Assembly (NCBI GenBank): GCA_905250125.1
Contig: CAJNOL010000103.1
Coordinates: 124,001-188,000, forward strand
Direction of reading: 5' to 3'
From: Rotaria sordida
Taxonomy: Eukaryota > Rotifera > Eurotatoria > Philodinida > Philodinidae
Length of the DNA stretch: 64,000 bases
In this document: positions 35,313 through 45,064 of the stretch, in pieces
Numbering within the stretch: the first letter of the stretch is position 1
Layout of the letters: each line of letters begins with the position of its first letter
Notes under the pieces: model-generated
Seen by the model: only the letters and a program-made list of their open reading frames with translations
The model's database searches: none
What the model was told of the DNA's origin: nothing
Translations under genes and position numbers: made by a program

Positions 35313-35699
35313 ACCACTCTCTATGGATTTTTCCACGATTAATTTGAAAATTCATGTGTGATAAAGCTATCGGTATATGTTATCCATAAATATCATAGGT
35401 GTGAATCGAACAATTCTGAACGATTTCAGTATTTGTCGTTCTTTTTTACAATGTGAACGAATCCATGGGAGTCTATGCATATTATTGTGTATGCATACTT
35501 CAATATAACTGTAAAACTCTAGGTGGTATGATCTTTAATGATACTAAAAAATTATAATCGTCAATGCGCGCCAGTAAGCGAAAATTTCTCAGAATAATCA
35601 ATGATTTGTTTACTTCTATGACCAATAGATATTGAAGGAATATTGTATGGACAAAAATCCAATTGTTGGTCTGATTTTTTTTAAAATTTAGATTCAAAA

Positions 35700-36276
35700 A
35701 TGAAAAAACGACACAAATCTAATGCAGCTCGATTGGCAGCAGAACGTGATGTTGAAATTTATGTCCGTTTGTTAGTTTTAACAATAAAATCTGTTGTTTT
35801 TTATATCATACTTTATTCTTAATATAATTCTAGAGAAATTGAAGATCAAGTTATTGCAGAAGAATATCTTCTAAGAAATGCAATTGATCGAGCAATTAAT
35901 ACACTTTTTGGCGAGGTTTTTAATTTAGTTTTTTTTTTCGTTGTATGTAAAAACTTGTATATACTTTTTTTTATTGATTTATAAGATTGGCAGTCAATTG
36001 ATTCATGTAGAAATTGTTTCATTCCGATACGGCACAGCTATGATACGTACTAAAGCCAAGTAAATTAATTTATAAAGTTTGATTTTTAACAAAGAATAAA
36101 TTAATTTTAGGATGTTAAATCAAGTTCGTTGTGCTTTAGCATTTTATGGCATACATGATAAACGTGAATGTGCTTTCCGTATTGATACTAAAACAGAAGA
36201 AGATAATAATCATGATAATGATGATGATGATGATGATGACGAAGAAGAAAAATCGCTTACGATGCCAATGGACTAA
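35700..36276 (+). CDS. RPP14: Ribonuclease P protein subunit p14 (Rpp14/Pop5 family)
   Basis: Four exons: 35700-35770, 35834-35915, 35986-36059, 36111-36276. They sum to 393 nt, 130 residues, in frame across all junctions. The chain EIYVRLEIEDQVIAEEYLL, INTLFGEIGSQLIHVEIVSF, MIRTKAKMLNQVRCALAFYG, KRECAFRIDT follows the Rpp14 pattern (a 'LFGEVG' turn, then a segment where L-R-AL-YG precedes CAFRV). It ends with an unusual acidic tail of Asp/Glu repeats. Rpp14 is a nuclear protein of RNase P/MRP, which matures tRNA 5' ends. The next gene starts 33 nt after its stop. A splice acceptor ends 8 nt before the ATG. Confidence 0.75.
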
Positions 36277-36309
36277 AATTATTTCCATTATTTTTTTCAG
36301 ATAATTAAA

Positions 36310-38066
36310 ATGTGGAAACATTACAAATTCGATCCTCATTCAATTAATTTATTATGTCATACAGATGAAAAATTTAATAATGTAAAATTTTTATTTATAT
36401 TAAAATTACAAAAAGAAAATCATTAGATTTTTTGTTTTATCAACTTTTAGTTTGATACATTATTACATTCCAAATGGGATCGCGCTCTTGCACAAGGATA
36501 TTTTTGTTATAAAATGGATCACCATATAAAAAAACGAATACTTGATGGTGATCTTCATTATGTAATCGAAGTAGGTTGCTTTTTTTTGTTTCGCAGAAGA
36601 TTGTATCTATATCATAGTTTTGATTTATATCTATAGTTAAATCCTAATCGATTTGAAAAACGTCGAATGCCAGATCCATTTGAATATGTCAATACACCAT
36701 TTGATAGAAGCAAATTTAATTTTAATAAAATTAAAGATGAAGAAGTAAATACATTAAAAATATTCTATTGTTTTTTTTTGCTATCAAGAATGATCTATTT
36801 ATAGATTCTTCTTTCTTTAGATGATGAACAACAGATTGATAAACATTTAGTAATAATTAATAATTCACCTATTCGTTTGTATCAAGTATTACTTGTATCA
36901 AACCGTCAACTTGAACAACCACAAGTAATAAAAAAAACCGAACACTAACAAGAGAAGTCCTCCAACTGATGAATCGGATGTACAATATGTAGATCCAAAT
37001 AAGCTATAAGTGCTCTAAAAAGAATTCATGTCATTAGCTTATTGATGTGGAAATACTTCACTTTTACAGTATTTTTTTAAAATACACGTTATTACCATAA
37101 TTGTATAAAACGATTTGTCAGTTGGAGGACTTTCTTCATAAGGAAAAAAGAATCAATAAATTTGATATATATACCTATATTTAGATTTTAACGGTTGATT
37201 GTCTTTTATTCGGACTTCGTTTTGTTGCTTCAAGTGCTCATCCATTTATCTATATTGGTTTTAATTCCCTTTGTGGTTATGCATCAGTTAATCATGTAAA
37301 TAAAATTTAATTCTTATTAAAATAAACTAAAAAAGAAACAAATGATTCAAATTAATTTAGCTTCATCTTCATGGAATCTATATGCCCAATCGTTTATATA
37401 TTCAAACTATTGTTAGTTTTTTTTTGTAGTTTTTTTTTTTGTTCGATAAATCTCTTTTTTTTTCGATTTAGAAATGTTCACCATTTCATATTAATTCAAA
37501 TTGTTATCTTTTTGATTTATTCGATGTACAAGGATTTGCTTTCGAAATAAAACATATTGATGAATTTGATAGAATTGCTCGGTAATATTTTGAAAAATTT
37601 AGAAAAATAAAATTTAATATTTATTTAGACATATTCATACAATAACAAATTATCTTGTTTCATCTGATATTGCACATAATATGGCGATTATGAAAGGTGA
37701 TTCATTTTCATCATCATTAGAACCAGTTATACGTATATTTGTTTGGTTTCGTCAATCGAATAAAGGTGTAAATATTTATAGATAGATGTAATAGTTTTTA
37801 AATATAATTTTAATTATAGGAGCGAAAACATTTCATCAATGGAATATTGGTTGTTTAGAACTTTCGGGTTATACGTTTCTTCAATGTAAGTAGAAAAAAA
37901 AAATTCATTATTTTGTTTAATAGATAAAAATAAATTCAATTTAGATGAAGAAGTATTTAATGATTCAACTGAATTAAAATTACGTCAATCTATAAATGAA
38001 ATTGCTTTATCATACGAAGAACAAAAGAAGATAAAAGAAGATGTGAAAAACTTGCTGAACCAATAG
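36310..38066 (+). CDS. GDPGP1: GDP-D-glucose phosphorylase 1
   Basis: Ten exons: 36310-36381, 36451-36570, 36637-36744, 36805-36924, 37185-37295, 37361-37411, 37472-37581, 37629-37765, 37820-37885, 37945-38066. They sum to 1,017 nt, 338 residues. Family landmarks in order: SKWDRALAQGYFCYKMD, LNPNRFEKRRMPDPFEYV, PFDRSKFNFNKI, HLVIINNSPIRLYQVLLV, FVASSAHPFIYIGFNSL, and the HIT-superfamily active site ASVNHLHLHG with the nucleophilic His. The enzyme phosphorolyses GDP-glucose to glucose-1-phosphate and GDP, clearing a mis-made sugar nucleotide in the cytosol. A pyrimidine-rich acceptor TTTTTTTCAG ends 9 nt before the ATG, directly behind the RPP14 stop. Intron 4 carries a MITE (36,953-37,136). 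Confidence 0.88.
36953..37136. mobile_element. Short MITE in GDPGP1 intron 4
   Basis: Terminal inverted repeats GAAGTCCTCCAACTGATGAATCG at the left and its near complement CGATTTGTCAGTTGGAGGACTTTC at the right bound about 184 bp with no coding frame. The same ends and adjacent words occur in the element at 28,540-29,025. This insertion is in the longest intron of the gene (260 bp against about 50-70 bp for most others). Confidence 0.8.
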
Positions 38067-38259
38067 GAAAAAGAAAGAAAGCATTTTTATTTTACTTTAA
38101 TTATCAAAGAGAATTTACTTTTGTGATATTATGAATGATATTAATATGAATTTTTTGAAAAAATTTTCCTAGAACTAATAGATTGTTTAACTTAATCTCA
38201 TTTATTGTGTTTAAATCAAATATCAGATAACGTACAAATCCTTTGTTTTTCTTACAGAT

Positions 38260-38979
38260 ATGTCTTTATCATTTATTTTTCGTCGTGTAGCATTGCTACA
38301 ACAACCTCACATTCATTCATTTTCTACATCAGCTATACTTTTTAAAGCTAAAAATACAGGTGGTGGTCAACCGAAAGCATCAAAACGTCTTTTATCTGAT
38401 GCTGATTTATCATCATCATCCAATGATTGGCCATTATTAAAAGCACAATATGATAAATTACTTGTTGAACTTCATGAACTTTATTCAAAACAAATACAAT
38501 TACGAACATCATCATTAGCATTTGAAGAATTATCAGTTATATTACCACCGAATAATAAAGCACATCAATTAAAAGAATTAACACAAATAATTCAAAAATC
38601 TCCACAAATGTTTATGATTGATATGACACGTCATGCACAATATATACCAAATGTTCTTGAAGCTATACAGAAATCTGGTCTTAATGTTAATCCACAACAA
38701 GATGGTACAACACTTTATTTACCAACACCAAAAGTAACACGTGAACATCGTGAAGAATTAGCAAAAAATGCAAAAAAATTAGCTGATCAAATTATTGTTA
38801 AAATGCGTGAAGCTTATTCAAAAGCACATCGAAATTTAAAAAAACAAGAAAAAACTTTAAGTCGTGATTTAGTTGTTGATATAGATACTAATTTAAAACA
38901 TCGTCTTGATGGTTATATTGCACAAGTTGAAAATATTCGTACAGAAAAACAAAAAGAATTATTAGATTCAACTTTTTAA
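38260..38979 (+). CDS. MRRF: Mitochondrial ribosome recycling factor
   Basis: Single-exon 239-residue protein. The N-terminus is Arg-rich and Ser/Thr-rich without acidic residues (MSLSFIFRRVALLQQ... FSTSAILF), a typical mitochondrial presequence. The RRF core follows: AIQKSGLNVNPQQDGTTLYL, TPKVTREHREELAKNAKKL, and a long C-terminal helical segment with KAHRNLKKQEKTL and LDGYIAQVENI. RRF splits the post-termination ribosome with EF-G2 in mitochondria. The conserved R of the R-x-x-A-L motif in domain I is not evident where QYIPNVLEAIQKSG lies, so divergence in that part should be noted. A strong acceptor (TTTTTCTTACAG) ends 2 nt before the ATG. The gene lies 193 nt after GDPGP1 on the same strand. 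Confidence 0.88.
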   Translation: MSLSFIFRRVALLQQPHIHSFSTSAILFKAKNTGGGQPKASKRLLSDADLSSSSNDWPLLKAQYDKLLVELHELYSKQIQLRTSSLAFEELSVILPPNNKAHQLKELTQIIQKSPQMFMIDMTRHAQYIPNVLEAIQKSGLNVNPQQDGTTLYLPTPKVTREHREELAKNAKKLADQIIVKMREAYSKAHRNLKKQEKTLSRDLVVDIDTNLKHRLDGYIAQVENIRTEKQKELLDSTF

Positions 38980-39275
38980 ATTATGATAAAAGAAAAATTT
39001 TCATTGAATATAGAATTTTAAAAACCCAGACGCAAGAAAAAAAAAAACAATGTAATATATTGAAATTGATATTTTTGTTTGTATAATCAATGTACTGGAA
39101 GATGCCGCCGTTGATATGACACAAGGATCAACATGGGCCGCCCGAACAAGGGGATTTTTCTTCTCTCCATATATTCAGTTACTTCTTCATACCCGGCATC
39201 TGGCCCGATTGCAAGACACTAGAGTTGGATAAACTGTTCAACTTTGATTGACGAGTGAATCTATTGTAAATGTAC

Positions 39276-39460
39276 GAGTCTCTGTAATTTCGCCAATTGT
39301 GAAGTTGGCCAACGGTATATTCGCCATTGGCGAACTTCCCCACGAAATTCGCCAATTGGCGAATTACTAGTTGATATTCGCCAATTGGCAAAAATAAATT
39401 TAACTTCCTGTTCGCCAACTGGCGAATTTCCTCACGAAATTCGCCAATTGGCATCAATGG
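39276..39460. repeat. Palindrome cluster TTCGCCAATTGGCGAA, copy 1
   Basis: Six exact or near copies of the 16-bp perfect palindrome TTCGCCAATTGGCGAA lie within about 185 bp (for example 39,349 onward; variants with CCATTGG or CCAACTGG). They are set in a longer unit (GTGAAGTTGGCCAACGGTAT, GAATTACTAGTTGATATTCG) that recurs in the same orientation at 40,257-40,460. Apparent frames across it are not genes. Confidence 0.85.
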
Positions 39461-39583
39461 AATTATGACTCGACCAAGTTTATGGGCTAAAATATACTTT
39501 GATAGTTATGTTATCTGTCAAGATACATTTTGTTAACTTGAACTTTATTTTAAACTTCTTTTATTTCAAGTAAGAAATGAACT

Positions 39584-39708
39584 AGGGTGTGGGGTGTGGG
39601 TGTGGGTGTGGGTGTGGGGGTGTGGGTGTGGGTGTATGTGTGCGCGTGAGTGTGGGTGTGGGGTGTGGGTATTTTTCTTCAAAACACCCTGACACCCACA
39701 CCCCTGAA
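39584..39708. repeat. Inverted telomere-like array 4
   Basis: G-rich GTGTGGGT units at 39,584-39,672, a spacer (TATTTTTCTTCAAAACACC), then a short C-rich GACACCCACACCCC at about 39,689-39,706. Same G-then-C polarity as arrays 1-3. It lies between the two palindrome clusters. Confidence 0.8.
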
Positions 39709-39933
39709 AGTTTCGTGAAAGTTCCATGTACCAGGACCGAGATTGATGGGGACCTCAAGTCTCTAGCAGTACAATTTTTGTTAGTCTCGGAAAACTATGA
39801 TGCTAATTGATCTTTCGAAATTTTGTTTTTTTATGAATAATATTGTCTTCGTAAGAACTATAAATGCTGAAATTTTCAGCTTTCTTTGATCATTTTTTAT
39901 ATACAATGTCCAGTATCCAATGGATTAGCCCTG

Positions 39934-40135
39934 CAGTGTCCCAGAACTTTTGGCCAATGGACTAACATTTAAACTTATATAACTTTCTACAGAAGCTTCC
40001 AATTCATAATGCTATAATAGTATATGAAAGGCCTCTGTTAGATCTATCAAAGCACACCACCATTGGCTCATGATAGATTCATAACCGAAAGTTATAAAAG
40101 GGAAAAGTTTGTCTCAGAACTTTTGTCCAGCACTG
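39934..40135. mobile_element. Possible short Tc1/mariner-like remnant
   Basis: The right end TTTTGTCCAGCACTG followed by TA reads in reverse as CAGTGCTGGACAAAAGTTCTGAG, the style of Tc1/mariner termini. The left end CAGTGTCCCAGAACTTTTGG is similar but not a clean inverted repeat, and a TA is missing on that side. About 200 bp, non-coding. Weak call. Confidence 0.4.
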
Positions 40136-40256
40136 TATAGTGACCAATCGCGTATGGTCAAGTGCGGACTATTTTTAATGTAAAAAATGACCACAGAGGG
40201 CGTTGTGCTCCAGTTCGATTTTTATGTATCTGCATGTAATGTATGGCACATGTCCG

Positions 40257-40460
40257 AGGGTCTCTATAATTTTGTCAATTGTGAAGTTGGCCAACGGTAT
40301 GTTAGCCAATTGGCGAATTACTAGTATGACATTTGCCAATAAAAAAAATAAATTTGATTTACTGTTTGGCCAATTGGCGAATGTCGTGGGGAAATTCGCC
40401 AATTGGCGAATTACTAGTTGATATTCGCCAATTGGCAAAAAATACAATTGGCGAAAACAG
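40257..40460. repeat. Palindrome cluster TTCGCCAATTGGCGAA, copy 2
   Basis: Second copy of the unit at 39,276-39,460, same strand. It shares GTCTCTATAATTTT..CAATTGTGAAGTTGGCCAACGGTAT and ends with a run of full and partial palindromes through CAATTGGCGAAAAC. The copies have diverged by substitutions and by different internal palindromes. Confidence 0.85.
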
Positions 40461-43187
40461 GAATTGGGATTAAGATATTTCCCCTAAATGTACTACTTTT
40501 TGAAAACAAGAATAATCCTATGGGTTTATTGCCGAACTTCTAGTAGGTACTGCAGGTTTGGCAGTTTCTAAAGAATGAGATGGATCTACAAACTTTAGAT
40601 ATTCAAAGCATCTTTTCATTTCCGAATACTAATTATTATCGAATGTATACTACCTTTCCGGGCTATGAGAACCAAAAAAAAAAGCTTTTATTCAGAAATA
40701 TGGTACATTTCCTATGTTTTTACTCAAATAAAAAAACAAACTTTCGTGTATGTATCACGACTTTTTTCTCTAAGTAAAGTGATTGAAAACTGACCCTGTT
40801 AGAGGTTCATGACCGATCCTTTTCAACGTCTTTGGACTGAGAAATAATCCTTATCATCAGAAGAATTTAGCATATAAAGAATAATCGCAGCGCGAGCTTT
40901 TCTGCTAGGAATTTCGAGAGTTGAGTTTAATAAAAGTACTAACTAACAACGAAGAACTCTCATCCATATGCTATGTGACAGAGAACATTTCAGAGCTACA
41001 CCAAAGATCGAAAAAATGTTGATTTTACCATCCGGAAAGGGAGTGGTCTCCTTAAGGACAACAACTAGGTAAAAAGCAACGAAGTTCTTGTTCCATAGGA
41101 TTTTATACTTTTCTTTTTTCACGAAGAAATCCAGGTTCTGTCTGATAAATTATGCACTCAATATATTTTACAACTATGATAGATAATAAAATTTATTATA
41201 TTCTCATGGCTGGTGTCTTTTCATCAAAATTCAAATAATGGAAGATAATACTAATTTTATGGAGTGTTTTATGCTTCAAACTCGTTAAAATTTATTAACA
41301 CTCTTCACCATATCTATTGATTATTTAGATAAAATTTTATAGTCATAAAGAGTCCTGACTATCTTCACTTCAAATTCATTCTCAATATAATTTTTTATTA
41401 CTCTTGATTTAAAGAAAACCAATGGATAGAGAGAAAGTTCTAATGAATTTTACTGACCCTTAACAATCATAAAATTCACTTGAGTCCACAACGATCTGAA
41501 CGAATCCAGCGACTTGTACCAGAGTATGAAAGAATCTTCAGTGACACTGACCAATCTGAGAAAACGAAATAAACTCATTAGAAGCTAAGCATTCATAGAT
41601 AGACGAGAGCAGTAATAGTATTATTACGTTTTAATACTTAGCGACATAGCTTTAAAAACTCTTCCGAAACATAGCAGTTCCTGTGTCCTAGCGGAGCACA
41701 GTGAATTCAAACAATAGACATGTAATAATATCAATACAAAGGTATGGATGTGGATCTGTCTTCATTCACACACACATTCTTTTCATCAGGGAAAAGCTAC
41801 TTTGCGAAAGTAACGATTTCTTTTTTATAAAGTTTGATGAAAGATTTTCAGCGTCGTGGAATCCAAATCTACAATGGGTTTCTCGAAATTTTCGGTTTTG
41901 ATTTTTCTTGGCAAATTTCCAATATCGTATTGGTATTGTTATATTCCAATGAATCAGATTTCAATCAAGTCCAATGAATTCACTATTGTATTCGTTGGAA
42001 TTCACAAAAATCCTACTACCTTAGATTCATAATGTTATTTTTGCAGAAAAAAATAGAATTCATATGAATAATATAAAAATTGAAATGGCAGATTGATTAA
42101 CCTAAATGGTAATAGATTGAGAAAAACTGAGATAATAGAATAATAAGGTCATGAAAGTCAGACGATTCAAAGTTTAACAAAATCTTTATACTAAACACAT
42201 TGTCCCATGTGACTCATGAGATAGGACAAGATGAGACAAACCATCTAGCTTCCATCTCATTCGCAGGCTTAGGTTTGATGATAAATTTTCAAACGAGAAA
42301 ACGTCGAAAAACAGTTTGTCGAAACAGAAAATTTGAAAGCAATAACGTCAAAATGATGTCGAACTAGAGTATGGTGTGAGATGTGGATCTCCTCTTCACT
42401 TACAGCCAAAGCCTCAGCCACCGCCAAAGCTATGACCACACGCACATCGAACCTACAGGCTTCGAAATTCTTACTTTCGACGTTTTGGTTGCGACATATA
42501 TTCAGTTTTCCATTGATATAGTATATCTTATCCTTTTCTTTTCGAATGTCGCATCTCATAAGCACATAAATACGACATATAATGTTCGGAGTCATATCAA
42601 AACATGTCATTTTATATCATAGAATACTATTTAGAAAATGTTTATTTCATGACATATGATAAATAGAAGTATCCCTAGCAGGAACAATCTCTCAATCTTA
42701 AAAAATTTTCGTTTACTTCAAGCGGAGTTCAAGTGTTTTATCGTTTTTTTGTTGCTTATTCATTCCAGAAAAAAAAAGACACTCAAACTCTTCCCTAAAA
42801 AATCTGATCAACTTTAGCAACAATCTTTCAATCGAACCTTTCCCTAATTCTAGCGGCATCGAAACATTTCTGCCCACAGAATAATTTTTCTTATCGTTTT
42901 TCATATAAGGTAGAATGACACACCCACGACGAAGGATAAATCTTTTTATTTACCGTATGTTTTATTTGACAAACATCGTTGACGGGACAATAAATATTGT
43001 TTAAAGCAAAAAACATACCGTAATCCATCGTTATAAAAATAGTTGTCGTTCGTCTCTCAAAAAGAAAAAGAAGTAATTGGTTGTATTGTATCTTTGTACG
43101 AACATAATCATCAATCATTACATTATTTCTTTTTATTTTTTATTACAAGAAAAAAAAAGATAACAAATAGTTTTCAGAAATTAAAAT
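40461..43187. other. 2.7-kb gene-free stretch upstream of the UNC-93-like gene
   Basis: No supported gene or RNA. A weak G-then-C telomere-like trace (GGTATGGATGTGGATCTG ... CACACACACATTC) occurs near 41,740-41,780. The frames at 42,269-42,622 on both strands are unsupported. The promoter of the UNC-93-like gene should lie in the last few hundred bases; an acceptor-like TTTTCAG ends at 43,177. Confidence 0.45.
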
Positions 43188-44999
43188 ATGTCATCAATTA
43201 TTTCGGATGTTGAACTTAAATCTCATATTGATCAAACAATTATTGATAATGATATTACTGATGAAATCACACCAACGAAGAAACTTCGTTTTCGTACTTA
43301 TAAAAATTTAATTGTACTTTGTGTAGCATTTCTTCTTCAATTTACTGCATTTAGTGCTATTGGTAATTTACAAAGTTCATTAAATACTGAAGCTAATGTT
43401 GGTGTTAATTCTTTATCAATTATTTATGCTTTTCTTATTTTTTCAGCAATTTTTTTACCACATCCATTAATTGCTTTATTAGGTCTTAAATGGACACTTG
43501 TCTTATGTCAAATTCCGTATGTATTGTAAATTTCATTGAATGAATATGAATTTTTTTTCGGTTTTAGTTATCTTTTATATGTTGCAGCTAATTATTACCC
43601 GAAAGCATATCTTATGTATCCAGGTACTCGATGGATTTAATCTTTTTAATTCTTTTTTTTTCCATCAATAATCCTTTATTTTATTTTGTTAAGCTGCTGC
43701 TCTTGTTGGATTGGGTGCTGCACCATTATGGACATCGAAATGTAGTTATTTAACTGATACAGGTGCAATATATGCCGAAAGAAAACATATTCATAAAGAT
43801 GTTGTTGTTAATCGATTTTTTGGTATTTTCTTTATGTTTTTTCAATCAAGTTTGTTTTAATATTTATTATTTAAATATCAAATATAATTATTTGATTTAT
43901 AGGTCAAGTTTGGGGAAATTTAATATCATATCTTGTACTTAAACCAATAGAAAAACAATCTAATGAAACATTGTATAATCAAATAGAAAAATATAATAAA
44001 TGTGGAGTTGATTTTAGTGAAAAAGAATATAAAGGTACAGAAGTTGTTAATCAAATTGATCGAAAAACAGTATGAATTAATAATTTTCTTTTTTTTTTTC
44101 TTATTAAGTTTTTTTTCCTTATAACAGGTTAATATTCTTTGTATTGTTTATATTTGTATATGTATTTGTTCAATTTTAACTGTTATTATATTTCTTAATC
44201 AACGACGAAAATCATCACGAGGTAAAATATGTTTTTCAAAATAAATAACAAAAAAACAACAATCTCCAATTAATTATTATAATTTAGATGAAATATCAGT
44301 TATGCTTCGTAATTCAGTTAAATTACTTATTTCAACAGTTAAACATTTACGAAATGTAAATCAATTGCTTCTTATACCATTAACTGTTTGGTCAGGATTA
44401 GAACAATCATTTCTTGGAGCACAATTTACAAAAGTATTGACAAAAAAAAAGAAACAAAACAGAAGATTCTAATGGAATTTTGTCTTTTTTTTGTCTAATA
44501 GGGTTTTGTTTCATGTACACTCAATGCAAAATATGTTGGTCTTGTTTTAATTGCTTATGGTATTTGTGATTCAATTGGTAGTTTCAGTTTTGGTCAATTA
44601 GTAAAATATGTTGGTCGTTGGCCATGTTTTGTTATTGCTGCATTAATAAATTATTCTTTAATAATTACAATGTTTATATGGAAACCATCAGATGATCAAA
44701 TTGTTGTCTTATTTGTTTTAGCTGGTTTATGGGGTTTAGCTGATGCTGTATGGCAAACACAAATTAATGCATTTTATGGTGTTTTATTTGTTAATAATGA
44801 TGAAGCTGCTTTTTCAAATTATCGTTTATGGGAATCAGGTGGTTTTGTTTTATTTTATATTATAACACCATATATTCGTATACGAATAGCATTAATTATT
44901 CTTTTAATATTTTTATCATTAGGTATGATTGGTTATGGTTTAACAGAATATCTTTGGAAAATCAAAACAAAAAAGAAAGTTCAAGCTATATCATCATAA
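43188..44999 (+). CDS. UNC-93-like membrane transporter (UNC93A type)
   Basis: Seven exons: 43188-43516, 43568-43623, 43694-43849, 43903-44069, 44128-44221, 44288-44433, 44502-44999. They sum to 1,446 nt, 481 residues, in frame. The hydrophilic N-terminus is followed by about ten membrane segments. The family signature lies across exon 3: LVGLGAAPLWTSKCSYLTDTG with YAERKH just after. Another conserved stretch near the end is GLADAVWQTQINAFYGVLF with AAFSNYRLWESGGF. UNC-93 proteins belong to the major facilitator superfamily. In nematodes UNC-93 modulates a potassium channel, and the transport substrate is not established. Probably plasma or internal membrane. An acceptor-like TTTTCAG 10 nt before the ATG is compatible with trans-splicing. 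Membrane topology was judged by eye. Confidence 0.88.
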
Positions 45000-45064
45000 A
45001 CGAATAATATATAACTTTTTTTTTTATTTATTATATAAATATAACAAAAAAAAAACCGAACAAT

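Noticed and set aside
39276..40460. CRISPR-like array from regularly repeated palindromes
   Set aside because: Spacing is irregular, the repeat is a 16-bp palindrome inside a larger duplicated unit, and the DNA is eukaryotic.
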